From NCBI GenBank assembly GCA_936432065.2, contig OW386291.2, forward strand, positions 108,565,823 through 108,629,822: a stretch of DNA of 64,000 nucleotides, in the 5' to 3' direction. The DNA is from Rutpela maculata. Its lineage: Eukaryota > Arthropoda > Insecta > Coleoptera > Cerambycidae. Position 1 is the first letter of the stretch. Every line of letters begins with the position of its first letter. The translations under genes were made by a program, and so were the position numbers. Shown here one piece after another: positions 35,052 to 46,457 of this stretch. The notes under the pieces were generated by a model. The model searched no databases, was not told the DNA's origin, and saw nothing but the letters and a program-made list of their open reading frames with translations.

Positions 35052-35054
35052 TAA

Positions 35055-35639
35055 TATACATTTTCACGTCCTTTACTAACATTAAGTGGTGTGAATCAGT
35101 CTTTTTGGAATTTAGATTTTTCATTATCATATAGGTTACAAAAAACTGACATTGATTGTGAAACGTCATAAGTTATGTATTTGAATAATGTTAATCCAGA
35201 AGAAAAACATACATATTTTTGTTTTTTTTACTTTTTTACACCATTCGATGGGAATAATTTCGATTTATAACAAATGTAAAAACTGACGTTGAAAAATTCA
35301 CAGCAACTGCACATAGCTGCGATTGTATTTATTATGTAAATAATGTAACCTAATATTTTGTACATGTCCTTCATTACAAGACTGAAAAACTTTTTCATCG
35401 GTAAACACACCATTGGTCCAAAACTACAACGGGCGATAGACACAATTTAAACAAAACATAATGCGGGCTTGCTTGTTCTCCTGTTAATATGGTCTTCTTG
35501 GCACCTGTACAGTTTTTTATTTTCGATTTTCCTATCCTTCGGCTAGCTGCTAACCTCGACACTAGAAAATGTGTCATGAACACAGCGTCTCCTGCTGTTT
35601 AAAACGGATTTTGCCTCAAATAGCCAAGGAGTGCTTCAT
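35055..35639. other. Interval without a supported gene
   Basis: Minus-strand frames of 60-71 codons carry no motif. Nothing else noticed. Confidence 0.35.
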
Positions 35640-35834
35640 CTTGAACGAGATTTGAACTTCTCGATAGGCCTGAACCGTCTTTTCTCTTTACGCTACCTTC
35701 CTCTTCCCACTTTTCTTCACATTCATAACAGTACTTTTATTCAATTGATAATGGTTAGCAACTGCTCTGATAGACCATCTCTCTTTAATTTTAAAGAGAA
35801 TTAACATTTTTTCATGTTCAGTTAATTTTGGCAT
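35640..35834 (-). pseudogene. HTH DNA-binding fragment of a pogo/Tigger- or Jerky-like transposase
   Basis: ATG at 35834 opens MPKLTEHEKMLILFKIKERW followed by SIRAVANHYQLNKSTVMNVK and KSGKRKV. The pattern of a Lys/Glu-rich first helix, then S-x-R-x-(I/V)-A-x-x-Y-x-(L/I)-x-x-S-T-V-x-x-(I/V)-K-K, is that of psq/CENP-B-type N-terminal HTH domains. After a stop the neighbouring frame continues as KRKDGSGLSRSSNLVQDEAL and LGYLRQNP, so a frameshift breaks the gene. No DDE domain follows. Confidence 0.55.
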
Positions 35835-36162
35835 TGCGAAAATATGACACTGACAAATAAATAATGATTTAATAAGGCGAAAAATAGGTGTACGGGATTT
35901 CATTGCACAGAAGTGTACAACCCGTCAGTCTTTCGTTTTTAGTCAATTTCTTGGGAGTCACGTTCTTTGCAGATCAATAATACCTATGCATGTTGAAATT
36001 TTTCGAAGTCGCAACACGACGTGAACACATACAACACTTATAACCCATTACAGTTTTGAATATTTAACAGAACAGCGTCCTGTCTAATCAGTTTCATTGG
36101 AAACTCACATTATTTACAAATAAGCAAATGGACTCCTGCTCTATGGATTTAATAATTATTAG

Positions 36163-36212
36163 CATAGAAAAAATATATATATTATTATAATAATATATAT
36201 ATTTTATCTATG
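36163..36212. repeat. 50-bp AT palindrome flanked by an 8-bp direct repeat
   Basis: CATAGA...TCTATG is a near-perfect palindrome centred between 36187 and 36188. ATTATTAG flanks it exactly on both sides (36155-36162 and 36213-36220), like a target-site duplication. Confidence 0.65.
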
Positions 36213-36434
36213 ATTATTAGTTTAATCACAGAAAAAGAAACAATCAGAATAGAATCTTTCATTGGCGCGAAAAGTTCGCGCATCTACATCGCGCACTGCC
36301 AATCTCGGACGGAATTGTAAAATATTGTGCCAGGCCCGGATCACGGATTTCTTCTGTAACCGGATCGTCTGCGACAAATGGCGAGTGGCGTGATCTCGCC
36401 TCGTGATACAGTTTATATATCATGATGACGCCTA

Positions 36435-36660
36435 ACTAGTTAAGAAATATTGCAAATCTAAAACAAATATTATTTGTCTTCATCTAATGTTTCACAGGTT
36501 TTCTGAATCTCTACCGGGCCGTTCCTAAAAGGGGTAAAATATATTGAGTACTGTCCTGAACTCGCCCAACAAAAGAATGGCGGAAATTTACAACACGAGA
36601 TCAAAGGATTTTTTGCAGACATTCCCTTCTGATTGTTTCTTCTTCTGTGGTTTAATGTCC
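36435..36660 (+). repeat. Decayed inverted copy of the 29036-29290 module
   Basis: The plus strand shows 'cttcatctaatgtttcacag' then KGVKYIEYCPEL and GFFADIPF with in-frame stops, colinear with the minus-strand module 7 kb away. Homology ends after 'ttcttcttctgtgg'. Confidence 0.6.
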
Positions 36661-37659
36661 AAAACACAAAGCACAGACATGTAAACAATAATGGCGCGAC
36701 AAAGGCATATTTTTGCGATCTCGCGTCTTACCCCAATGCTTTAAGCGCCTTGAAGCGCTACGTCATCATATATTTCTCCGCAAAAATGAATGTCTTTTTA
36801 GCTTTTTTTAACAGTTTAGTTCTAACCATCTCTAACGTTCTTATGTCATATCCCTACTATTTTCCGCTTACACATTTTCTAGCGCCTTAGTGAGACCGCG
36901 CGATACAGCTTTAAGCGTGACGTCACAGCTTATTCGCTCGGATGGCTCCGCTTATCGCGGTTTGTAGCGTCTTATGCGCAAAAACATGCCTTAGATTTGC
37001 GCAGCCGCCGTGATTCAAGTACAAGTAGCGACAAATCGACGGAAGTTCAAACTAAACACGCTGTTTTGAAATATAGTGGGAGTGCGCAGGGCCTGCTGTG
37101 TAGTTAACAGTCCTTGCTGGCAACCCTGTGTATACGTACGTTTCATATTTACATATTTGAAACATTTTAAATGGATATAACAACGAAAAATGACGAAAAC
37201 TTCGACGATAACTGGGTATCTAATATTATATAATAATATATTTCAGCCATTAGTCATCAGTTGTACATAAAAAAATATAGAAAGGAAGTGCCCAGTAGAA
37301 AATAGGCACCTTAAAAAAATATAGACTACCTTTTAAAAATACGCAACTATGTTTCCCATATATATACCTTCAAAAATAAGACTTATAGGGGAAACAAACC
37401 TGGCAAATTCGAGGCATCTAGGAGGGTTCTAATTTTGTTGGTGACATGACACTAATCTCTCTGACATTGTCTAAGACTGTGTTTGATTTTCTGTATCAAA
37501 CCTGGAAGGAATTGCATCAAACCGTCACCCTTCATGATTTTCTCATCTCCTTAACATCCCCCGCTAATAAATCGTGTATTCAGTCAAAAGCTTACTTATA
37601 TTATAGAAGAGTGTCGATAGGCACATCTGCAAAATTTATTGCTCAAAGAACTTTACAAA
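36661..37659. other. Upstream region of LIPT1
   Basis: A GC-richer part at 36700-37090 and AT-rich DNA follow. The promoter and 5' untranslated region of LIPT1 should be here; no TATA box stands out. A 103-codon frame at 37446-37757 overlaps the LIPT1 start in another frame and is a shadow. Confidence 0.35.
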
Positions 37660-38838
37660 ATGGCACTAGTGCAACGTACCTACACAAAAGTGAACTGCTT
37701 TATCACTGGTACCAATATTCGGTCTTACTCAAAATCAGTCGTTGGAAAAGGCATTAGAAAATCTGTTTATATTTCCCAGTCAAAAGACATTCACACCAAT
37801 TTAGCATTAGAAGATTGGATTTATCGCAATATGGATTTCAAAGATAATCATCTTTTAATGCTATGGCAAAATGATCCTTGTGTAGTAATAGGCCGCCATC
37901 AAAATCCTTGGCTAGAAGCTAATTTATCTAAATTGCCAAGCATCACAGAGCAAGGAGTTAAATTAGCGAGGCGTAACAGTGGAGGAGGGATGGTCTTCCA
38001 CGACTTGGGAAATCTTAATTTAACATTTTTTACACCAAGACAGCATTATAATAGAAAGTATAATTTGCAAATTATCACTAGGTCACTACTTAGAGAGTTT
38101 GGGATGACGGTTGATATCTCATCCAGAGAAGATCTCTTCCTTCGTGACTATAAAGTTTCTGGTACGGCATCAAAGTTAGGAAGACCTAGCGCATATCATC
38201 ATTGCACTCTTTTGGTAAATGTTAATAAAGTTGATCTAAGTTTAGCTCTTCATAGACAAGAGGTTGATATAACAACAAACGCTACTCAGTCCATAAAATC
38301 TAAAATTATGAATTTATGCGAGGAAAATCCAGACATATTGGTAGCGAAATTAATTAAAGCTATTGGATGGGAGTACATGAGAACACCAGCATATACTCTA
38401 ATGGATGGAGGCATGGAATTTGCTAACCAGCAGAAAGGTTTTCAGTTTGTTAATCCCTCCAATGTATTGTTCCCAGGATTGGACGAACTTCGGAAGCAGT
38501 TTGCTAGTTGGGAATGGTGTTTTGGAAAAACCCCTAAATTTAGTATATCTAGATCTTTCTATGTACCGGACACATTGAAAAACAGTTTTGGTACATCAGG
38601 CGAGATGAAAGTAATGATGACAGTGGAAAATGGTAGAATTAGCAATGTAACCCTCTTTGTTCCACCTGGTTTATCTTCTAATCGAATCGCAGGTGAAGCC
38701 AATGTTGTTACAAATCTTATAGGCCAAAAATTCTCAGAAGAAGCCCTCAATAACTCAGAGAGCTTAATGAGCAGTTTGGTCAATGATCGGGATATATTTA
38801 TTACTGAGTGTTTAAAACAAGTCATGAGCTCTGTTTGA
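37660..38838 (+). CDS. LIPT1: Lipoyl amidotransferase LIPT1, mitochondrial
   Basis: An uninterrupted 392-residue protein starts at ATG 37660 (context ACAAAATGG), the first ATG of the frame. It belongs to the LplA/BirA-fold ligase family. An N-terminal Arg/Lys/Ser/Thr-rich stretch without acidic residues up to about residue 40 fits a mitochondrial targeting peptide. Then come NLALEDWIY (47-55), IGRHQNPW, the lipoate-binding RRNSGGGMVFHDLGNLN (104-120), YKVSGTASK with the conserved Lys at about 165, and the HHCTLL block at about 180. In animals LIPT1 moves the lipoyl group from the glycine-cleavage H protein to the E2 subunits of pyruvate, 2-oxoglutarate and branched-chain dehydrogenases. Human LIPT1 is 373 residues and its coding part is also a single exon. 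All key residues are present, so it looks functional. No AATAAA is visible in the 200 bp after the stop. Confidence 0.95.
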   Translation: MALVQRTYTKVNCFITGTNIRSYSKSVVGKGIRKSVYISQSKDIHTNLALEDWIYRNMDFKDNHLLMLWQNDPCVVIGRHQNPWLEANLSKLPSITEQGVKLARRNSGGGMVFHDLGNLNLTFFTPRQHYNRKYNLQIITRSLLREFGMTVDISSREDLFLRDYKVSGTASKLGRPSAYHHCTLLVNVNKVDLSLALHRQEVDITTNATQSIKSKIMNLCEENPDILVAKLIKAIGWEYMRTPAYTLMDGGMEFANQQKGFQFVNPSNVLFPGLDELRKQFASWEWCFGKTPKFSISRSFYVPDTLKNSFGTSGEMKVMMTVENGRISNVTLFVPPGLSSNRIAGEANVVTNLIGQKFSEEALNNSESLMSSLVNDRDIFITECLKQVMSSV

Positions 38839-39106
38839 TATAAAGCTGGCAGGAAGGAAATCCTGTAATATTTCTGTTTTATTTCAAAAAACGTTGGTGA
38901 AGTGTTTTCTACCTAGATACATCATTTCTTGTCACCAATATTAGGTAATAATATACTAAATTCTCTTTATAACTGAATTATATGCTTTAATCCAGAGAAC
39001 TTTTTATAAATATAGTAACTAAATTACCAAACTGACAGCCAATAAGAGACTTTAGGGCTTATTTTGTAAGTTAGTTTAGTAGCTTTAACCCTCATATTCA
39101 CCTTCG

Positions 39107-39345
39107 TTAGTTAAGCAGATAACAAGATAAACATAAACACATCACATTATAGTATACAACCCCCAAATCCAAAGCTGTCCGGAAGGGGGTTACACATTTG
39201 GAAAAACGCAGACAGACATCCATACCCACCAGCGTTTTCAATACCGGAGCTGATGCTCGAACCCAGAGCGCGATAGACAGTCGGTCAGCATATTCGCCAC
39301 TCAATACGCCTTAACTGATTGAGCTACTGTGCCGGTTAAAACATT
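39107..39345 (-). mobile_element. tRNA-derived SINE
   Basis: The minus strand shows an A box (tagctcaatcagttaagg, complement of 39309-39327) and a B box (gggttcgagcatc, complement of 39252-39264) in the right order, after cggcacag. A unique body and an AT-rich end follow toward 39107. It lies about 300 bp downstream of LIPT1. Confidence 0.7.
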
Positions 39346-39664
39346 AACAACTTGTTAAATATAGGCAGACATATTCACCAATCACAATTAGGAGAAAATA
39401 GCCTGTCAAAATAGCTGACAAATTAACAAGAGAATTTTGGGCAGTTAAGCCCTAAACAGATTGTTATTTAAATTGAGGTGGTACGTGCATGGCCTAGGAT
39501 TATAAGTAACGTGATAAATAAAATATATTGTAACTCATGTTATTGTAAATACTAATTTTTTTAGAATAAAATTTTAGATGGATACAGTCTATTTCATCTG
39601 AGAATGACAAGAAGGGAAGGCGGTCCCTTAAATATCCAAGAAAGAACTCTTATTTGAGGAACTC

Positions 39665-40440
39665 AACGGTGGTTTCAATATCCGAGGGTCGTCAGGATGT
39701 CTGGTTGCGAAATTTTACAGGACATATTGAGTTTCCTCAGAAAAAAACCGATCCAACAAGTCCTCGCATGCCCAACAACGAAAAATGGAATGGCATTTAG
39801 GAGTAGTTAGTTGGGGGTGGGAAGCTAAATAATATCAGCATTGTATTCCCCTCTCTTGAAAACGTGTAGAAAACAATTTTCGGCGCGTTTGGATATTTTT
39901 TGTATGTTTCGGTATTGAAGGATGGGGTGGTTTCAACCCCCGGGAGTCGTTTGAATCTCTTGTTGGCAAATTTTACAGGACATATTGAGTTTCCTCAGAA
40001 AAAAAAAACGATCCAACAAGTCCTCGCATACCTAACAACGAAAAATGGAAGAAAAGAGGTGGTTTTATGCATTTAGAGGTAGTTGGTTAGGGGTGGGAAA
40101 CTAAATATCAGCATCGTATCCCCGCCCTTGACAACGTGTAGAAAACAATTTTCGGTGCGTTTGGATATTTTTTGCATGTTTCGGTATTGAAGGAGGAGGT
40201 AGTTTCAACCCCCGGGGGTCGTTTGAATCTCTGGCTGCGAAATTTTACAGGACGTATTGAGTTTCCTCAAAAAAAACCCGATCCAACAAGTCCTTGCATG
40301 CCTAACAACGAAAAACGGAAGAAAAGGGGTAGTTTTTTGCGTTTAGGGGTAGTTCGAGAGTGGTAAGGACTGCGCGAATATCACCATCGTGTTGGCCGTT
40401 CTCGAAAACGGAGGGTAGACATGTTTTGTCGCTACCCTTG
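39665..40440 (+). repeat. Tandem array, three units of about 258-272 bp
   Basis: 'aattttacaggacatattga' recurs at 39711, 39969 and 40241 with the same order of following blocks: gatccaacaagtcct, ctaacaacgaaaa, a 'ggtagtt' block, gaaaacgtgtagaaaacaat and 'tttcaacccccggg'. Units differ by substitutions and small indels. No coding. Confidence 0.8.
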
Positions 40441-40899
40441 CACTTTCGCGGTTTTAGACTTTTTTTACAGTTTTCGTATGGACTATACAAAAGCACACTT
40501 TGAGACATCAGATTTTCTTATAATTTTTCAAATTTTCTTCTATAAATTGATTTTTTTTTTAATAATCATGTAATTTTAGCAGTCGAACATGTTCTTATGC
40601 CACTGTTTTTGTTTTGTCTTATTTAAGTGTCTATATATCTTAGTATCTGACGAGGGTAAGCAATACTGTAGTGTCACACAAAATAAATAAACTACTACTA
40701 CCACTACTACTGCTAATAATGAACTTTAACCTGACGATTATAAGATCAATCCAAATCAATTGCTGTTTCCTAAATGAATTTGAATATTGCAATTTATATA
40801 ATTTATTTTCTATAAATTCGTTAGAATATAAGATAAAGCGTGATTGATTATTTTCAGTGGTTTGTATGCTGTACCATTTAGAAATAATTTCTGCAACAA

Positions 40900-41095
40900 A
40901 CTATGTGGTAATGCATAAACTCGTCTAAAATGAAAAAATGATGTCCTCAATATGTCACATCAACGTCTCAACATGACGTCATAATTTCGACACAGTATGA
41001 CGTTACTTAGACGTAATTTTTTCGTCACCTTTCGTCGTTGACCAATCTTATCAAAAAATTACGTCAAAATGATGTTAGTCTGATGACTGAGGTAT
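40900..41095. repeat. Cluster of TGACGT(CA) words
   Basis: Within 200 bp there are at least six copies of tgacgt/acgtca in both orientations (for example atgacgtcataattt near 40973, tatgacgttacttagacgta near 40998, ttacgtcaaaatgatgttag near 41059). It could be subterminal transposase sites or a CRE-like cluster. No gene start is nearby. Confidence 0.4.
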
Positions 41096-41324
41096 AGTTT
41101 TTCACTCTCGATTTGAAGTTATTAATAAATTTGTTGCGAAAATTATTATTTAATTACTGGGCGACACAAGTGATTTTGGAAATTTTGGTTGATAGAAAAA
41201 TCTCACGTTTACATTTTTCTCTTATCATTTTGGACCATTAGATTGATTAGAGTGCGTTCACTGCACTCTAAACGCAAAAATAAAAATGGCCCTAAAAAAA
41301 TCAAATACTCAATTTTTTTTTAAC

Positions 41325-42165
41325 TGATAGTACAAGATCCAGCATTAGAAGTTAATACCCTGTTAATATCTGTTATTCAGATAAGAAATAGTTTCTATAA
41401 AAGATAACATGTAGGCTAATAGATCGCGACTAGCCATATCTCTTCCCCATAACATTTAATTTGAAAAACATTAGACTTACTTCCCTCATTTGTTAAACAA
41501 ATAAATGACATACCATTTGAAAATACACGATATAATGAACTGGAAAAAAATTAGTTGCCCACTTTTAGCTTGACTCCATTACCAAGTTGCCAGGATAAAC
41601 AGATGGTATTGTGTTATTAATTTACTCTCATCTGTTATTCAAATAAATTATACATCAAATTGAAGCTAATTTTTTTCTGTTCACAGTAGCATTAGGTTGC
41701 CTAATTAAAAGTTGACCCCTCTCATAGTTGCCTGTTTTAAATGTCAATTAATGAATAAGAGTAGTAAGAAACGACGAACGCACCACTCCATGCAACAGAC
41801 AAGAACGTAGAGCCATGATCTCTTCTTGGTGTGATAGACAAAGATAGCTCGACTGTTGTAACAGGTTTTTGAAGTAAATCAAATGATGTTATTGTAAGCG
41901 AGTTTTATTGATGGAAAAACTCGATGCAAGTACCAATTTTTTTCCAGTTCATCATATCATGTATTTTCAATTATTACATCATTTATTTGTCTAACAAATG
42001 AGGGAAGTAAGTCAAAAAAAGTTAATTAATTTTTTTTAAATTAAATGTCAAAATATGGCTAGGCTAGTTGCGATCTATTAGCCTACATGTTATCTTCTAT
42101 ATAAACTATTTCTTATCTGAATAACAGATGAAGGTATTCACTTCTTATGCTGGATCTTAGACTAT
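41325..42165. mobile_element. Foldback element with ~230-bp arms
   Basis: 41330-41560 and 41930-42160 are inverted copies: 'aagatccagcat', 'ctgttattcagataagaaat', 'taacatgtaggctaatagat' and 'cttccctcatttgtta' occur in the left arm and their complements in reverse order in the right arm. The ~370-bp middle is noncoding. Confidence 0.7.
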
Positions 42166-43004
42166 GAGCAGTGAGATCGACCGAAAATTATTACGCCTGA
42201 CCAAGAAGATGAAATATTAATTCGCATTTCAGATGATCCACAAACTAGTTCAAGATGACTTAAAATCACCTCCGGAATAAAAAAATATACAGGTTGTTCC
42301 ATTTCAATTTTTAAAGTTAGAGTTATTTCCAGGAAAACTGGAAGTGGTGGAAAAGTGTCATAAAAAATTGGCCATTTTTGCCAAGCTTACTGCTTAAGTC
42401 TTATACCTTCAAAACTTTGCAAACTCCAACTTGTTGAATAATTCCGTTGGCATCTGGTATATGGCAAAACCCTGTAAAATCAAGTAAACTTTATAAATAA
42501 CCTCAACTTCAACAACTTGAATAATCCACCAAGAAAGTTAAAAACATATTTATTACATCTGGGTATCTTATCTTAACCTAATTGATACAAATAAAAAATA
42601 TTGTATAAAAATTCACAATGGTAGTAATAGGCACTGACATAAAATTAGATCCTCGATAGTTTCGCCTGTATACTTCTCAATTGATTTACTAGATGATCTG
42701 TATTGGGTTTACTGTATAAATTTGATAGTAAAGCAGCCACTGTATCTTGACATAATGATGTAATTTTCCTCCTAAAAGTATAATTTTATTTTACCGTAGA
42801 AATATGAGGTGCATGATTAATTGCATGACACAAAGATGGACCTTCCATGTTTAGTATATAAACAAGCAGAATGTCACAAGCATCTATCACACAGTTTTTG
42901 TTTTGGTGACTCAGAAGTGAGTTGAGTGCTTTTTGAAAAATGGAAAATATCTACATCAAATCTTTTATTTTTTAAATTTCAATTGGTTTGTTTATATTAA
43001 CATC
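42166..43004. other. Interval without a supported gene
   Basis: It contains an 'acaggttgttccatttc' end-like word at 42291 (compare 2456) and otherwise nothing recognised. Confidence 0.35.
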
Positions 43005-43075
43005 CTGGTGAAGGTCATGGTCACCCATCCAAGTGCCGGACACAACCGGTGTGCCTTAACTACGCCGATCGATGT
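43005..43075 (-). repeat. 5S rRNA-like fragment, second copy
   Basis: The plus strand tggtcacccatccaagtgcc, then ccttaactacg, is the complement of 5S-type GGATGGGTGACC and CTTAA parts. It is more diverged than the copy at 1441. Both read on the minus strand. Confidence 0.5.
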
Positions 43076-43639
43076 TTCGCCACTGAAATCAATACCGTAC
43101 CTCACCACACCACATCAATTGACATGTGATTTCAATTAAAATTAAAGCAAAGATGAATAACACTTTAGGAAACACTGTACTTTCCTTGTCCATGGTAAAC
43201 AAGAGGGCAGCTATATTTAAATATGGCAGAGACAGTGAAGAAAACAACTTTCGCAGTGATCAAGTTAGCAGTCATGGTATTGGTTTCCTGGGATTCTAAG
43301 GGGATAATGATGACTGAATGTTTTTCCAAATAGCCAAACTATAAATGAAGAGTACTATGCTAACCTTTTACACTGATTACACAAAACAATTATTCAGAAA
43401 AAGCCAGGAATAATCAAGAAAAAGGCGATACTTTGCTATGAAAATGCACTGCAGTTGACTTTATGAACTTGGCTGCAAATTGTTGCTATATTCTTCCAAA
43501 ACTGAAACATTTCTTGGCTGAAAAGAAATCTCTATTGAGTGAAGAAGTTAGTGCAGCAGCAGAAGGATTTTTGTAGACCTTAAAGACAACCGATGCACAA
43601 GGATAGTGTAACCGCATTGGAGCAACAGTGCAATAATTG

Positions 43640-44560
43640 CATTTGCATTAAGAATTTGTTTGCAGGCCTCTGTACATTAAGACAAATACAAGAGAAATGC
43701 TATAAATAAAACATAGATGTTTACTATCTGTTTATAGATTTCAAACAGGCTTGGTAGAAGTTACCATGGCAGAATCTGCAGCAACTGCTAGAATACAATA
43801 ACAGCTTAGTGAAGAATTTAAAGTGCAATTCGAAGTAAGACAAGGTGACGCACTCTGGGCGGTTCTTTTCAGCTCACTGCTAGAAGCAGCTATAAGAAAA
43901 CTGAATAGTATAGGAAGCATTGTAAACAAATCTGGGTATGCGGATGATATCACAATAATTGCCTAATGTCCCTTTGCCTCTCTGAACTAATCCACCATAT
44001 ATCAAGCCAAAATGAAATATGTTTTATTCCAGAAAGCCTCCTATACAACCACCAAATATTAATACAAATGGTAACCAAATCGAAAGCGTCACAACGTTTG
44101 ATTACTTTGGACACAAAATCACCAATAATAGTAATGTCCAAAATGAAATAAACATGAGAATTCTGAAAGGAAATAAATGTTATTCAAAGTTAATATAATA
44201 AGAAGCAGCATGCTATATAAAAAATCTAAGCTCGCAATTTGTAAAACTCCTATAAGACCTGTAGTAACCTATGGCTGTGAAACATGGACATTAATAAACA
44301 GTGATGAAAATCAATTAAGAGTTCTTGAAAGGAAGGCACTTAGAAGAATATCTGGCCTGGTCCAAGAAAACAGTTTGTGGAGGATAAGAATGAATTATGA
44401 AATTGACACACTTCTAAAGGGAGAGGACATAGTTAAATGTATGAAAAGTCAAAAAATAAGACAGTTAGGTCACGTACATAGAATAGATGAAGAAAGCAGT
44501 ACAGGGAATCCTTGTATGGAAACTTCAAACTAGAAGACCAAAAGGTCGATTAAAAAAAAA
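43640..44560 (+). pseudogene. LINE relic (RT and C-terminal region)
   Basis: Broken plus-strand translation gives LRQIQEKCYK, YLFIDFKQAW, FKVQFEVRQGDALWAVLFSS, SGYADDITIIA with the catalytic YADD, VTTFDYFGHKITNNSNVQNE, and then an intact 118-codon stretch with RPVVTYGCETWTLINSDENQ and IRQLGHVHRIDEES. This order (GDALSPLLF, YADD, Y-GCETWTL, LGHV-R) is that of the LINE group often annotated as RTE-like or craniofacial development protein 2-like. Many stops; dead. Confidence 0.75.
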
Positions 44561-45582
44561 AAAGGTAGAGAGACGATGTGGAAGATGACATAAAGGCGCT
44601 GGGAGCAGAAACTGGAGAAGAGTATAGCAGTAGATAGAGCCAGATGGAGAAACATAGTGAAGTGTGTTTGCACGCGACAGTAAATTGTTAAACAGAAATA
44701 GCAAACTAATGGAATTATATCGTACTGCCTGTAAAACAGAAATCACTTTACTAACCACTAGATTCGGCTAAGCTATCGTATGAACTGTATTGTGACGTGG
44801 CCAATGCTGCTGAAATTAGTACAATGTAGCCAACCTGACAGCGAGGGAAACAATTATTCAGTTATTCTTTTAATGACAAGATCATGTCTCAACATCAATA
44901 TAGACAATTAAATCAGTAAAAGTTCTTTTAAACGCTATTTCAAGCACTAGACATGAAAAATTTTGAGTCCGATCCTGTTTTTACCATCTTCCTCGGTAAC
45001 ACAACTTCTACCCTGCCCTCTAGCAGTAAAATGTCCAACTAATATATAACCTAATTCAGCAAATATTAATTATGGATCTTTAAGAGGAGACAACACTAAT
45101 CACAAAGTTTCATCGCTAAAGATAAAGCCGAAGTGAGGCGAAGGGTAGGCAGTGTAGGGCAACTGCACGTTACGTCACAGCTAACTTCAAAAATATGTGT
45201 TTCTTAAGACTGAAGAGTATTAAGCAGCTATTATTAAAATTTCTGCCTGGTTCAGGGCTGGCTCTAGGGGGGGGCGAAGCGGGCGGCTGCCCGGGGCGGC
45301 AAAATTTTAGAAGCGGCAAATTCTTCAAATCCACAGTTACCGAAAAATATAAAAAAGCTAGGAAACAATTGTTTCACTAATATAGTAATAGTAATGTTAA
45401 CTTTATATAAATAATTTGTTATTGTTAGTTTTTTTTTGTATATAAAGTAGGTTACATACATACATTATGTTTCTTATATGTGATTTTATTTCTTGTCTAA
45501 TTTCTGTGGTGTGGTATTTTTTTCAAGTTTCAATACAGTTAATTTTTTCAATTATTTTATTTTACCCTTTTAAATACAGTAA

Positions 45583-45962
45583 AGTACGATTTATAAACTT
45601 TTCCGCTGCAATTGCGGTTGCAGTTGGAGTTGCCGCAGCAGTATCAGTTGCAATTCAGGAAAATTTGTCATTTCTAAACTCTTGCTGTTGCTGTCGTAGA
45701 ATGTTTTTCACGCATGCGCTTCACACGTAAATCTCGTGACGATTTGTTTACTTTCTCCATGAACTACAATTTCATTGCCTATCCGCTGGTAATTCCGCAG
45801 CAGTTGCCGTTCAAGATAAAATTTGGTTATCTACCTGCGGAATACGAACTGCAACTGCAGCGGCAGCGGACTTTATAAATGGGAACATTGCTTTCGTATT
45901 CTTCATAAACACTACAGGTGCGGCAACTTCAACTGCAACTGCTGCGGCTAGTTTATAAATTG
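45583..45962. repeat. Nested inverted repeat rich in GC-triplet words
   Basis: The left end tttataaacttttccgctgca, with gcggttgcagttggagttgc, pairs with the right end 'caacttcaactgcaactgct' and 'agtttataaa'. The interior repeats gcaactgcagcggcagcg-like words. MITE-like; the target duplication was not resolved. Confidence 0.55.
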
Positions 45963-46066
45963 AGATTAATCATATTGCTGAAAATCCAAAAATTTCTGTA
46001 AATCTTATAACTAAAAAAACAAACCATCAAGAATATTCAGTAGTTAAAATGTTATAAAAAATAATG

Positions 46067-46138
46067 GACTGAAAAGATGGGGTCAGGCGGGGTAAAAATT
46101 AGACTGAAAAGATGGGGTCAGGCGGGGTGAAAATGAGA
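46067..46138 (+). repeat. 35-bp tandem duplication
   Basis: ctgaaaagatggggtcaggc with its following ggggt(a/g)aaaat(t/g)aga occurs twice head to tail. Related words (ggggtaaaaatgagac) recur at 47640-47680. Confidence 0.7.
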
Positions 46139-46457
46139 CAGACAGGTCGTGGGGTAAATAAAAGACAAGGTGATATCCAACCCAGATTGAAATAAATTAA
46201 ACTTAATTTTTTATTCAAATTTGTTTTGTACATTCAGAACTGTTTTATGTTATCCAGTCAGATCCTATGCCTACTGTTAATGCGGGAAAAAATATTATTC
46301 AGTAAACACTTTTAAAAAATTTTTGAACGCACCTTAGTACTTTTTTGGGGATTTTATAGTTTCTCTATTTGCATTGTCCGTATACGGCAGACGTCAACTA
46401 GAAGTGTCATACTTCACATTTTGTGAATCAAGTTTATTAATCTGCTAGTTTTAAATC

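Noticed and set aside
37446..37757. 103-codon plus-strand frame overlapping the LIPT1 start
   Set aside because: Different frame, no motif, and it overlaps a well-supported gene.
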